64,000 bases of DNA from Streptomyces brasiliensis (lineage in GTDB: Bacteria > Actinomycetota > Actinomycetes > Streptomycetales > Streptomycetaceae). This document shows, piece after piece, positions 33,236-41,697 of this stretch. The first letter of the stretch is position 1; each line of letters opens with the position of its first letter. Location: assembly GCF_014647875.1 (NCBI RefSeq), contig NZ_BMQA01000016.1, forward strand, positions 62,001 through 126,000. The letters are read 5' to 3'. The notes beneath the pieces are model-generated. The model was not told where the DNA came from. It did not search any database and saw only the letters and a program-made list of their open reading frames with translations. The position numbers and the translations under genes are program-made.

Positions 33236-34209
33236 CGAGCACAGCCGCGACACCGGCAAGTGGCCCGATGGAGCCGGTCGCCGTCGCCGGCGCCGGCTCC
33301 ATCGGGGTCGCCTTCGCCATCGTCTTCGCACGAGCCGGGCACGCGGTCCGGGTGTGGGATCCGTTCCCGGACGCTCTGGAGCGCGCCCAGGGTGAGCTCT
33401 CCGATCGCCTTGACCAGTTGTCCGCGCACGGCCTCGTCGAGAATCCGAGCGCTGTGAGTGCGCGGGTCACGTTCGCCAGTGACTTGGCGGAGGCAGTCGC
33501 GGGAGCAGCGCTGGTGCAGGAATGCGCACCGGAGCGGGTAGATGTCAAGCAGGACCTGATCCGGCGAGCGGCCCAGAGCGCGCCTGAGCAAGCGGTGTTC
33601 GCCAGCTCGAGCTCAGCGATACGTCCCAGTCTCATGACAGCCGACCTGCCCGAAGGGCTGCGGGACCGGATCCTGGTCGGTCACCCCGGCAACCCGCCGT
33701 ACCTCATCCCGGTGATCGAGGTCGTCCCCTCCCCCAGCACTGCTACGTGGGCAGTCGAGCGCGCCCGTGCCATCTACACCGGCGCAGGGCTACGCCCGAT
33801 CACGGTCAACCATGAACCGGAAGGGTTCGTGTTCAACCGTCTCCAAGGTGCGGTACTGCGTGAGGCCTACTGCCTGGTCCGAGACGGGGTTGCGACCGTT
33901 GACGAGATCGACGAAGTCGTCCGCAGTGGTCTCGGGCGCCGGTGGAGTCTCATCGGCCCGTTCGAGACCGTGGACCTCAACACCCGCGGCGGTCTTGAAT
34001 CACACGCGGAGAAAATGGGACCTGCGTATGCACGAATCGGCGCCGAGCGCGGTCAGAACGACCCATGGACGCCAGACCTCGTGTCCACCGCGGTACACCA
34101 GCGTCGCGCTCTTCTCCCACTCGACCGATGGGAAGAACGGGTTCGCTGGCGAGACGAGCAGCTCATGCGGCTGACGCCACTGTGGGAGGACATTCGCGCC
34201 ACCTCCTGA
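33232..34209 (+). CDS. 3-hydroxyacyl-CoA dehydrogenase / L-gulonate 3-dehydrogenase family enzyme
   Basis: A 325-aa NAD-dependent dehydrogenase. Rossmann motif GAGSIG is at 20-25, then VRVWDPFPDALERA with Asp as the NAD selector. The catalytic region has FASSSSAIRPS, LVGHPGNPPYLIPVIEVVP with the active-site His, and EGFVFNRLQGAVLREA. The short single C-terminal domain matches lambda-crystallin/gulonate dehydrogenases better than fatty-acid beta-oxidation enzymes, which are often fused or carry a second domain. It may oxidise a 3-hydroxy acid formed late in the pathway. GTG 33232 is coupled to the ADH stop (GTGA). Confidence 0.86.
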   Translation: MTSTAATPASGPMEPVAVAGAGSIGVAFAIVFARAGHAVRVWDPFPDALERAQGELSDRLDQLSAHGLVENPSAVSARVTFASDLAEAVAGAALVQECAPERVDVKQDLIRRAAQSAPEQAVFASSSSAIRPSLMTADLPEGLRDRILVGHPGNPPYLIPVIEVVPSPSTATWAVERARAIYTGAGLRPITVNHEPEGFVFNRLQGAVLREAYCLVRDGVATVDEIDEVVRSGLGRRWSLIGPFETVDLNTRGGLESHAEKMGPAYARIGAERGQNDPWTPDLVSTAVHQRRALLPLDRWEERVRWRDEQLMRLTPLWEDIRATS

Positions 34210-34249
34210 GTTCCTCTCGCGTCTTCCTTATATCGGCGCGGATGGCTGG

Positions 34250-34291
34250 TCGAGGTGCCTCGCACATGTGAACTGTTCCGAGGCACCTCGA
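34250..34291 (+). terminator. Inverted repeat closing the island operon
   Basis: TCGAGGTGCCTCG (34250-34262) and its exact complement (34279-34291) with a 16-nt loop, 40 nt after the last island gene. It is convergent with the P-type ATPase gene, so it may serve both. It is taken as the right limit of the island. Confidence 0.6.
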
Positions 34292-34339
34292 TCTGCCGAC
34301 GAATCCGACACGTTTTTCCGCCTGCGTCGTGATCTCGCC

Positions 34340-36736
34340 TCACACAGGGAAACGGCGGTCGACCCAGTTCCACAGGAACTCCAGGGCGGCCGCCGCCACC
34401 ACCGCGATGAGCACCGCCGTCCACGGCATCGTGATCCCCACCAGCTTCAGCGCGAAGAAGCGCTGCAGCGCCGGCACCACCAGTACGAACACGAACGCCG
34501 CGCCCATCGAGGCGACCAGCAGCACCCGCCACCACGTGTAGGGGCGGGCGACGATGGCCAGGACCCACATCGAGATCAGGAAGAGCGTGAGCGTGGCCGC
34601 GCTGGTCTCCGCGTCCAGCGCACCCGGCCCCGTGTAGTAGAGACGTGCCGTCAGATACGTCACGAAGGTCGCGACGCCCGCCACCACCCCGCCCGGGATC
34701 GAGTACCGCATCACCCGCCGGACGAAGTGCGGCCGGGCCCGCTCCTTGTTGGGCGCGAGCGCCAGGAAGAATGCCGGGACGCCGATGGTGAGCGTGGACA
34801 GCAGGGTCAGGTGCCGGGGCAGGAAGGGATATTCGACCTGCCAGCACACCACCAGCACGGCCAGCAGCACCGAGTAGACCGTCTTCACCAGGAACAGCGT
34901 GGCCACCCGCGTGATGTTGCCGATGACCCGCCGGCCCTCCGCGACCACCGACGGCAGCGTGGCGAAGCTGTTGTCGAGCAGCACGATCTGCGCCACCGCC
35001 CGCGTCGCCTCCGACCCCGACCCCATCGAGACGCCGATGTCGGCGTCCTTGAGGGCGAGCACGTCGTTCACGCCGTCGCCGGTCATCGCGACCGTGTGCC
35101 CGCGCGACTGCAGCGCGCCGACCATGTCCCGCTTCTGCTGCGGGGTGACCCGGCCGAAGACAGTGCCCTCGTCGAGGGCCTTCGCCATTCCGTCCTTGTC
35201 GGCGGGCAGTCGCCGCGCGTCCACCGTCGTGCCGCTGAGCCCGAGCTTGGCGGCCACGGCCCCCACGGACACCGCGTTGTCGCCGGAGATGACCTTGGCG
35301 CGGACGTTCTGGTCGGCGAAGTAGCGCAGGGTGTCGCCGGCGTCGGGGCGCAGCCGCTGTTCGAGGACGACGAGGGCGGCTGGCCGGGCGCCCCGGGCCA
35401 CGTCCGTGTCGTCGAGGTCGCGGGTCGCGCGGGCCAGCAGCAGGACGCGCAGCCCCTGCTCGTTGAGCCGCTCGGTCTCGGCCAGCGCCGGGTTCTTGTC
35501 GGTGAGCAGCACATCGGGCGCGCCGAGCAGCCAGGTGCTGTTCTCGCCGTCGCCCTCGCTGAAGGTCGCGCCGCTGTACTTGCGGGCGGAGGAGAAGGGC
35601 AGCGACTCGACGCAGCGCCAGTCCTCGCTGTCCGGGTAGGCGTCGATGATCGCCTGGAGGGAGGCGTTGGGGCGCGGGTCCGACTCGCCGAGCGCACCGA
35701 GGACCTTGCGTACGTACGTCTCGTCGACGCCGTCGAGGGAGCGCAGCTCGGTGACGTCCATGCCGCCCTCGGTGAGCGTGCCGGTCTTGTCGAGGCAGAC
35801 CGTGTCGACGCGGGCGAGGCCCTCGATGGCGGGGAGTTCCTGGACGAGGCACTGCTTGCGGCCGAGGCGGATGACGCCGATCGCGAAGGCGACGGAGGTG
35901 AGCAGGACGAGGCCCTCGGGGACCATGGGAACGATGCCGCCGATCGTGCGGGCGACGGCGCCCTTGAGGTTGTCGTTCTTGACGACGAGCTGGGTGATGA
36001 CGAGTCCGATCGCGGCCGGGACCATCATCCAGGTCACGTACTTGAGGATCGTCGAGATACCGGTGCGCAGTTCGGAGTGGACGAGCGTGAAGCGGGAGGC
36101 CTCCTCCGCGAGCTGGGCGGCGTAGGCCTCGCGGCCGACCTTCATGGCGGTGAACGCACCACCGCCCGCGACGACGAAGCTGCCGGACATGACCCGGTCG
36201 CCGGGGCGCTTGACGACGGGGTCGGCTTCGCCGGTGAGCAGGGACTCGTCGATCTCCAGGCCGTCGGCCTCGGCGCAGACGCCGTCCACGACGGCCTTGT
36301 CGCCCGGCCCTATCTCCATGAGGTCGCCGAGGACGATCTCGTTGGTGGCGACTTCGACGGCGTTGCCGTCCCGTCTGACGGTCGGCCGGGCCTCGCCGAT
36401 CACGGCGAGGGAGTCGAGGGTCTGCTTCGCGCGCCATTCCTGGACGATGCCGATGCCGGTGTTGGCGAGGATGACGAAGCCGAAGAGGCTGTCCTGGATC
36501 GGGGCGACGATCAGCGTGATCACCCACAGGACGCCGATGATCGCGTTGAAGCGGGTGAAGACGTTCGCCCGTACGATCTCGGCCATCGAGCGGCTGGAGC
36601 GGACCGGGACGTCGTTGACCTCGCCGCGGGCCACCCGCTCCGCGACCTCGGCGGTGGTCAGGCCGGTCGACGGGGTGGACGGCAGAGGTACCGGATGCAC
36701 AGGGTCCAGCTCGGCCCCCGCGTCGATGTGCGTCAT
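34340..36736 (-). CDS. P-type cation-transporting ATPase (CtpE-like)
   Basis: A 798-aa P-type ATPase with roughly ten membrane helices. The actuator motif is LTGE (167-170), the ion-binding helix PEGL (273-276), the phosphorylated Asp316 is in DKTGT, and the hinge motif is GDGVND. The N-terminus lacks heavy-metal-binding CxxC repeats, so copper, cadmium or zinc export is unlikely. The PEGL motif and length resemble mycobacterial CtpE, linked to calcium. It is a single gene, upstream of a DUF2530 gene on the same strand but separated by a 107-bp gap. Confidence 0.92.
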   Translation of the reverse strand: MTHIDAGAELDPVHPVPLPSTPSTGLTTAEVAERVARGEVNDVPVRSSRSMAEIVRANVFTRFNAIIGVLWVITLIVAPIQDSLFGFVILANTGIGIVQEWRAKQTLDSLAVIGEARPTVRRDGNAVEVATNEIVLGDLMEIGPGDKAVVDGVCAEADGLEIDESLLTGEADPVVKRPGDRVMSGSFVVAGGGAFTAMKVGREAYAAQLAEEASRFTLVHSELRTGISTILKYVTWMMVPAAIGLVITQLVVKNDNLKGAVARTIGGIVPMVPEGLVLLTSVAFAIGVIRLGRKQCLVQELPAIEGLARVDTVCLDKTGTLTEGGMDVTELRSLDGVDETYVRKVLGALGESDPRPNASLQAIIDAYPDSEDWRCVESLPFSSARKYSGATFSEGDGENSTWLLGAPDVLLTDKNPALAETERLNEQGLRVLLLARATRDLDDTDVARGARPAALVVLEQRLRPDAGDTLRYFADQNVRAKVISGDNAVSVGAVAAKLGLSGTTVDARRLPADKDGMAKALDEGTVFGRVTPQQKRDMVGALQSRGHTVAMTGDGVNDVLALKDADIGVSMGSGSEATRAVAQIVLLDNSFATLPSVVAEGRRVIGNITRVATLFLVKTVYSVLLAVLVVCWQVEYPFLPRHLTLLSTLTIGVPAFFLALAPNKERARPHFVRRVMRYSIPGGVVAGVATFVTYLTARLYYTGPGALDAETSAATLTLFLISMWVLAIVARPYTWWRVLLVASMGAAFVFVLVVPALQRFFALKLVGITMPWTAVLIAVVAAAALEFLWNWVDRRFPV

Positions 36737-36843
36737 GCATTCGACGGTACGTGCGGATTTGCGGCTTCACCTGCCGAGTGGGGCGAAGATCCGACCTGGG
36801 GAGGAGACGGCTCGTGCCCTGGTTGTAGGCGAGCCGCGTCCGC

Positions 36844-37110
36844 TCATTCCGGGACGGTCACCCGGGGTGCCGCCGCCCTCTTGATCGCCGCGTCCCGCCT
36901 TCGGACGTACCAGATGCCGATGAGGCCCAGTCCACCGCCGGCCAGACAGGTCCACAGCCACCAGGTGTGCCCGTGGTCGTCGAACCAGTCGTAGAAGGGG
37001 AGCTGGACCAGGAAGAGGACGAACCACACGATCGTGCCGCCGGTGATGGTGGCGACCACAGGGCCCTCCAGGGGCTCCGGTGCCTCGTGCTTGGGGGTCC
37101 ACTTCGTCAT
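36844..37110 (-). CDS. DUF2530 small membrane protein
   Basis: An 88-aa protein with two membrane helices (GGTIVWFVLFLVQLPF and WWLWTCLAGGGLGLIGIWYV), a soluble N-terminus with PEPLEGPVV, and a basic tail WYVRRRDAAIKRAAAP. These are the marks of the actinobacterial DUF2530 family, function unknown. ATG 37108-37110 is used; an ATG 6 nt upstream is also possible. It is divergent from the purine permease gene, sharing a 167-bp spacer. Confidence 0.85.
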   Translation of the reverse strand: MTKWTPKHEAPEPLEGPVVATITGGTIVWFVLFLVQLPFYDWFDDHGHTWWLWTCLAGGGLGLIGIWYVRRRDAAIKRAAAPRVTVPE

Positions 37111-37191
37111 GTGCACAGCTTACGAGGCTCGTCGCTCGGTCTGGCGGCCCACTGGGTCTACGCGCGGAGATAGCGATCTTTTACTCATATG

Positions 37192-37246
37192 TTCATACTG
37201 AAGCCGTTTGTGTCTGGCCACTTCCATTCGTATGAAAGTCCAACGG
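37192..37246 (+). promoter_or_regulatory. Possible pseudoknot in the permease leader
   Basis: TTCATAC (37192-37198) can pair with GTATGAA (37230-37236). CCGTT (37204-37208) can pair with AACGG (37242-37246). The two helices interleave in the order of an H-type pseudoknot, ending 31 nt before the permease start. The arrangement could be chance. It is offered because purine transport genes are frequent riboswitch targets. It does not match the purine G-box consensus. Confidence 0.3.
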
Positions 37247-37277
37247 GGTCGGGGGATCCGTTGGTGTGAGGTCCCGC

Positions 37278-38729
37278 ATGTCCACCTCGGCACCTGCCAA
37301 GGTCCCCGCTTCCGAGCAGCCCGGCGGCGACCCCGCCTACGGCACGCTCGACCGTTTCTTCAAGATCTCCGAGCGGGGCAGCACCCTGCCGCGCGAGATC
37401 CGTGGCGGATTCGCCACGTTCTTCGCGATGGCCTACATCATCGTGCTGAACCCGATCATCCTCGGCAGCGCGAAGGACATGTACGGGCATCACCTCGACA
37501 ACGGCCAGCTGGTCACCGCCACCGCCGTCAGTGCCGCCTTCACGACGCTCCTGATGGGTGTCATCGGCAACGTCCCGATCGCGCTCGCGGCCGGCCTCGG
37601 TGTGAACTCCGTCGTCGCCCTCCAGCTCGCTCCGCGCATGTCGTGGCCGGACGCGATGGGCATGGTCGTCCTCGCCGGCTTCGTCGTCATGCTGCTCGTC
37701 GCCACCGGGCTGCGCGAGCGCGTCATGAACGCGGTGCCGTACTCGCTGCGCAAGGCGATCTCGATCGGTATCGGCCTGTTCATCATGCTGATCGGTCTCG
37801 TCGACGCCGGCTTCGTCAGCCGCATCCCGGATGTCGCCCAGACCACCGTCCCGGTCCAGCTCGGCGCCGACGGTCACCTCAACGGCTGGCCCGTGCTCGT
37901 CTTCATCCTGGGCGTCCTGCTCACGTTCGCGCTGATCGTCCGCAAGGTCTCCGGCGCGATCCTCATCTCGATCGTGTCGATGACCGTGCTCGCGTTGATC
38001 ATCAACGCGGTCGCGAAGGTCCCGTCCTGGGGCCTGACCACCCCGAAGTGGCCCGGCAACCCCGTCGCCACCCCGGACTTCGGGCTGCTCGGCCAGGTCA
38101 GCCTCTTCGGCGGCTTCGGCAAGGTCGGTCTCCTGACCGGCATCCTGTTCGTCTTCACGGTGCTGCTGTCCTGCTTCTTCGACGCCATGGGCACGATCAT
38201 GGGCGTCAGTGACGAGGCCAAGCTGACCGACGCCCAGGGCCAGATGCCCGGCATCAACAAGGTGCTGTTCGTCGACGGCATCGCCGTCGCGGCCGGTGGC
38301 GCCAGCTCCTCCTCGGCCACCACCTGCTTCGTCGAGTCGACCGCGGGTGTCGGCGAGGGTGCGCGCACCGGCTTCGCCAACGTCATCACGGGTGCCCTGT
38401 TCGCTGTCGCGCTGTTCCTGACGCCGGTCGCCACGATGGTCCCGTCCCAGGCGGCCACCCCCGCGCTGATCGCGGTCGGCTTCCTGATCCTGGCCGGTTC
38501 GGTCAAGGAGATCGACTGGGCCGACTACACGGTCGCGATCCCGGCCTTCGTGACGATGGTGATGATGCCGTTCACCTACTCGATCACCAACGGCATCGGC
38601 ATGGGCTTCATCGCCTTCGTGGTGCTGCGTCTGGCGGCGGGCCGCGGGCGCGAGATCCCCGCGCCGATGTACGTCGTCTCGGCCGTGTTCGCCTTCTACT
38701 ACCTGATGCCGGCCCTCGGCCTGACGTGA
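37278..38729 (+). CDS. NCS2/AzgA-type purine permease
   Basis: A 483-aa permease with about 12-14 hydrophobic segments. The N-terminal signature GGFATFFAMAYIIVLNPIILG and the later SSATTCFVESTAGVGEGARTG are those of adenine/guanine/hypoxanthine permeases of the AzgA group. They differ from the xanthine/uracil branch. It is expected to import purines with protons. ATG 37278 is chosen (GTGAGG upstream); GTG 37266 would add four residues. The leader carries a possible pseudoknot (37192-37246). It is convergent with a small ribbon-helix-helix gene, 16 bp away. Confidence 0.9.
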   Translation: MSTSAPAKVPASEQPGGDPAYGTLDRFFKISERGSTLPREIRGGFATFFAMAYIIVLNPIILGSAKDMYGHHLDNGQLVTATAVSAAFTTLLMGVIGNVPIALAAGLGVNSVVALQLAPRMSWPDAMGMVVLAGFVVMLLVATGLRERVMNAVPYSLRKAISIGIGLFIMLIGLVDAGFVSRIPDVAQTTVPVQLGADGHLNGWPVLVFILGVLLTFALIVRKVSGAILISIVSMTVLALIINAVAKVPSWGLTTPKWPGNPVATPDFGLLGQVSLFGGFGKVGLLTGILFVFTVLLSCFFDAMGTIMGVSDEAKLTDAQGQMPGINKVLFVDGIAVAAGGASSSSATTCFVESTAGVGEGARTGFANVITGALFAVALFLTPVATMVPSQAATPALIAVGFLILAGSVKEIDWADYTVAIPAFVTMVMMPFTYSITNGIGMGFIAFVVLRLAAGRGREIPAPMYVVSAVFAFYYLMPALGLT

Positions 38730-38745
38730 GCCCGGTTCTACGGGC

Positions 38746-38928
38746 TCACGTGACCCCGTAGAACTTCTCCGTCTCCTCGACGGCGGCCTGGAACCGCTCG
38801 TCGAAATCGTCCCGAATGAGCGTCCGGACCACATAGTCCTGGACGCTCATTCCTCTTTTCGCCGCATGGTCCCGGAGCCGTTCGAGCAACTCCCCGTCTA
38901 TCCGCAGGCTGAGCACACTGGTCCCCAT
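38746..38928 (-). CDS. Ribbon-helix-helix protein
   Basis: A 60-aa DNA-binding-like protein: strand VLSLRIDGELLERL, then a helix and AAKRGMSVQDYVVRTLIR, the CopG/Arc-type fold. An acidic C-terminal tail (AVEETEKFYGVT) follows. Such proteins are often antitoxins, but no toxin partner is adjacent: the left neighbour is the permease and the right is the divergent MarR gene. It may be a lone regulator. Confidence 0.78.
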   Translation of the reverse strand: MGTSVLSLRIDGELLERLRDHAAKRGMSVQDYVVRTLIRDDFDERFQAAVEETEKFYGVT

Positions 38929-39079
38929 GGCTACGAGGGTCGCGACCCCCGGGCGCCCGGTGCCTCACTTTCCGGATTCGGCTCACTCGTACGGGTGATA
39001 GATGCGCCCTGCATGCGTTAACCATGATTCAGTGGCCCAAGTCACGGGCGACCAGGCGTGTCAGCGGTGGTCTTTAGCG

Positions 39080-39097
39080 AGAGTAATGAGTTACTCT
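39080..39097. promoter_or_regulatory. MarR operator
   Basis: AGAGTAA-TGAG-TTACTCT, a perfect 7-bp inverted repeat ending just before the AAGGA ribosome site of the marR-type gene. Its position suits autorepression. Confidence 0.65.
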
Positions 39098-39103
39098 AAG
39101 GAC

Positions 39104-39541
39104 ATGCCGGACCTCACCCATGGCGACGACGCTGCCGCCGTGAACGCCCTTCGCTCCGCCGTGATGCGGTTGTCCCGTCGGCTCAAGCACCAGCGGGTCG
39201 ACGAGTCGCTGAGCCCCACCGAGATGTCGGTGCTCGGCACCTTGTCCAACTGCGGCCAGGCCACCCCGGGCGAGCTCGCCCGCAAGGAGCATGTCCAGCC
39301 GCCCTCGATGACCCGCATCGTGGCGCTGCTCGAGTCCAAGGGGCTGGTCCGTCTGGAGCCGCATCCCGAGGACCGGCGCCAGAAGGTCGTCACCAGGACC
39401 GAGCAGGCCGAGGTGATGCTGGAGGAGAGCCGCCGCAAGCGCAACGCGTTCCTGGCCGGTCTGGTCGAGGGCCTCGACGAGGACGAGTGGGCGAAGATCC
39501 GCGCCGCCGCCCCCGTGCTGGAGAAACTCGCACACCTGTAA
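39104..39541 (+). CDS. MarR family transcriptional regulator
   Basis: A 145-aa winged-helix repressor. Helices with LRSAVMRLSRRLKHQ precede LSPTEMSVLGTLSNCG and the recognition part GELARKEHVQPPSMTRIVALLESKGLV. The wing is RLEPHPEDRRQKVVTRT, followed by the dimerisation helices. ATG 39104 follows CTAAGGAC. A perfect dyad (39080-39097) overlaps the expected promoter or start of transcription. It precedes an MFS exporter gene by 105 bp, the standard pairing in which MarR represses an efflux pump until a ligand binds. Confidence 0.92.
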   Translation: MPDLTHGDDAAAVNALRSAVMRLSRRLKHQRVDESLSPTEMSVLGTLSNCGQATPGELARKEHVQPPSMTRIVALLESKGLVRLEPHPEDRRQKVVTRTEQAEVMLEESRRKRNAFLAGLVEGLDEDEWAKIRAAAPVLEKLAHL

Positions 39542-39646
39542 GCACGCGGCGCGCATCGCATCGCGAACCAGCCGTACTGCGCGCCGGTGCCGGGAGCACG
39601 GGCGCGCGCAGACGAAAGAGCAGTCGACCTAGGAGGCGAACCCACT

Positions 39647-40990
39647 TTGAGTACGGGATCCGGAGCAGCTTCCGCCCCCGCACCAACCGCCACTACCACC
39701 ACCGTTTCCCACAAGTCCTCGATGTTCAGCTCGCTGAGGATCAGGAACTACCGACTCTTCTTCGCCGGTCAGGTCGTCTCCAATACCGGCACCTGGATGC
39801 AGCGCATCGCACAGGACTGGCTGGTGCTGAGCCTCACCGGCTCCTCCGCGGCCGTCGGCATCACGACGGCCCTGCAGTTCCTGCCGATGCTGCTCTTCGG
39901 TCTCTACGGCGGCGTCCTCGTCGACCGCCTGCGCAAGCGCCCCGCGCTCCTCGTCACGCAGACCTCGATGGCCGTCACCGGCCTCGTCCTCGCCGCGCTC
40001 ACCCTGACCGGCCACGTCCACGTCTGGCACGTCTACGTCGCCGCCTTCGCCGTCGGCCTCGCCACGGTCGTCGACAACCCGGCCCGCCAGTCCTTCGTCT
40101 CCGAGATGGTCGGCCCCGAGCAACTGCAGAACGCGGTCAGCCTGAACTCCGCGAACTTCCAGTCCGCCCGCCTGATCGGCCCCGCCGTCGCCGGTGTCCT
40201 CATCACCGGCGTGGGCACCGGCTGGGCGTTCCTCTTCAACGGCCTGTCCTTCGTCGCCCCCATCGCCGGCCTGCTGCTGATGCGCGCGCGTGAACTGCAC
40301 GTCGTCGAGCGGACGCCGCGCGGCAAGGGCCAGCTGCGGGAGGGGCTGCGCTATGTCGCCGGCCGCCCCGAACTGATCTGGCCGATCGTCCTCGTCGGCT
40401 TCATCGGCACCTTCGGCTTCAACTTCCCGGTGTGGCTGTCGGCCTACGCGGACGACGTCTTCCATGCGGGCGCCGGCGCCTACAGCCTCTTCAACACGCT
40501 GATGGCCGTCGGCTCGGTCGCCGGAGCCCTGCTCGCTGCCCGCCGCGGCACGGCACGGCTGAGGGTGCTGATCGCGGCGGCGGTGGCCTTCGGCACGCTG
40601 GAGATCGTGGCCGCGCTCGCGCCGTCGTACTGGCTGTTCGCACTGCTGATGGTCCCGATCGGGGTCTTCGGCCTGACGGTCAACGTCACGGCCAACACCT
40701 CGGTGCAGATGGCCACCGACCCGGCCATGCGCGGCCGGGTGATGGCCCTGTTCATGATGGTCTTCATGGGCGGTACGCCGCTGGGCGCACCGCTTGTCGG
40801 CTGGGTCACCGACGCCTACGGCCCGCGGGTCGGCTTCGTCCTCGGCGGCATCGTCTCGGCCGCTGCGGCCGCCGTCATCGGCGTGGTCCTGGTCCGCATC
40901 GGCGGCCTGCGCCTGAGCGTGCGCTGGTACCACGGCCACCCACAGGTACAGGTCGTACCGCGCGAGCCGGAACTGGCGACCGCGGCCTGA
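39647..40990 (+). CDS. MFS exporter (EntS-like)
   Basis: A 447-aa transporter starting at TTG 39647, the codon that follows AGGAGG (39631-39636) at a workable distance. Twelve hydrophobic helices follow a 35-residue Thr/Ala/Pro-rich tail. The conserved RNYRLFFAGQVVSNTGTWMQRIAQDWLVL is the MFS_3 (enterobactin exporter EntS-type) N-terminal helix, and GGVLVDRLRKRPALLVTQT is motif A. It is likely co-transcribed with the marR-type gene and serves drug or siderophore efflux; the substrate is unknown. Confidence 0.9.
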   Translation: MSTGSGAASAPAPTATTTTVSHKSSMFSSLRIRNYRLFFAGQVVSNTGTWMQRIAQDWLVLSLTGSSAAVGITTALQFLPMLLFGLYGGVLVDRLRKRPALLVTQTSMAVTGLVLAALTLTGHVHVWHVYVAAFAVGLATVVDNPARQSFVSEMVGPEQLQNAVSLNSANFQSARLIGPAVAGVLITGVGTGWAFLFNGLSFVAPIAGLLLMRARELHVVERTPRGKGQLREGLRYVAGRPELIWPIVLVGFIGTFGFNFPVWLSAYADDVFHAGAGAYSLFNTLMAVGSVAGALLAARRGTARLRVLIAAAVAFGTLEIVAALAPSYWLFALLMVPIGVFGLTVNVTANTSVQMATDPAMRGRVMALFMMVFMGGTPLGAPLVGWVTDAYGPRVGFVLGGIVSAAAAAVIGVVLVRIGGLRLSVRWYHGHPQVQVVPREPELATAA

Positions 40991-41004
40991 GCGGCCGGTC
41001 CGGG

Positions 41005-41592
41005 TCAGTCGCAGGGGAAGTCGTCGGTCTTGAGGACAAGGCCGACGACCGTTCCGGTCAGGTCGATGTCCTCGCCGAAGGGGATCTTCGTCTCGGTCGC
41101 GTACGCGCCGTCCTTGGGGTGCGTGTACAGGTAGCACCTGGCCTGGTACGGGTCGGCGATGAGGTACACGGACACCTCGGCGGCAGCGTACGCGTCCTTC
41201 TTGGGGCCGTAGTCGTTGGCCGCGGTCTTCCTCGAGATCACCTCGGCGACGAACTCGACGTCCTCGTAGTGCCAGAGTCCTTTGGGGTTCAGGGTGGCTC
41301 CCTCGGTCATCAACGTCATGTCCGAGGCGAAGCCGTTGAGGTGGCCGGGGTAGTCGATGCGGACATCGGACTTCAGGCGCTTGCGCGGGAACTTGGTGCG
41401 CAACGCGTCGTAGAGAGCGGCGATGATCTCCCAGTGGGTGTCGCGCTGCGGCGCCGTGAAGATGTTCCCCTCGACGATCTCGACCTTGTACCCCTCGGGG
41501 ACGGGCATCCTCTCCAGCCACTCGAACATCATGTCGAGCGTGAGTTCGCCGCCGCTTTCGGCCATCTCGATCCTGTCGTCAAGGACGGACAT
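41005..41592 (-). CDS. Uma2 family (DUF820) protein, intact copy
   Basis: A 195-aa protein of the PD-(D/E)XK-like Uma2 family. Motifs are EIVEGNIFTAPQRDTHWEII, DVRIDYPGHLNGFASDM and DVEFVAEVIS with the acidic residues expected of the nuclease core. KKDAYAAAEVSVYLIADP follows. The family is abundant in Streptomyces and its members are called endonucleases by fold only; activity is not established. ATG 41590-41592 lies behind GGGGAGGAGCGCC. A close paralog is at 47101. It is divergent from thpR. Confidence 0.85.
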   Translation of the reverse strand: MSVLDDRIEMAESGGELTLDMMFEWLERMPVPEGYKVEIVEGNIFTAPQRDTHWEIIAALYDALRTKFPRKRLKSDVRIDYPGHLNGFASDMTLMTEGATLNPKGLWHYEDVEFVAEVISRKTAANDYGPKKDAYAAAEVSVYLIADPYQARCYLYTHPKDGAYATETKIPFGEDIDLTGTVVGLVLKTDDFPCD

Positions 41593-41697
41593 CGTGGCGC
41601 TCCTCCCCGGCTGCCCCACGGACGAGCGCAATCGCGCGCTGCAACGATACGCACGGTCATCCGGACACGCCCGGCACACGGCAGGCAGACTGGTCGT

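Larger units (their letters stand above)
16588..34339. other. Candidate genomic island: BVMO catabolic cluster
   Basis: This interval separates ordinary Streptomyces core genes and contains two decayed insertion sequences at its left end, catabolic enzymes, a dedicated importer and two regulators. Codon third positions are visibly less G/C-restricted than in the flanks, and the intergenic regions near 29.5 and 30.4 kb are AT-rich for this genome. Boundaries are set by the IS remnant after 16587 and the hairpin at 34250-34291. No integrase, tRNA or direct-repeat att pair was found, so the mode of entry is unknown. Confidence 0.55.

Noticed and set aside
16588..34339. Integrative element with attachment sites
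   Set aside because: No integrase, excisionase, tRNA fragment or matching direct repeats were seen at the borders.
34053..36770. Long frames of about 900 aa on both strands around the P-type ATPase
   Set aside because: Only the leftward 798-aa frame has DKTGT, PEGL and GDGVND; the others are shifted or antisense copies.
37111..37277. Purine (G-box) riboswitch upstream of the purine permease
   Set aside because: The conserved three-way junction sequences are absent; only a speculative pseudoknot remains.
38746..38928. Toxin-antitoxin pair
   Set aside because: Only the ribbon-helix-helix protein is present; neither neighbour is a toxin-like gene.
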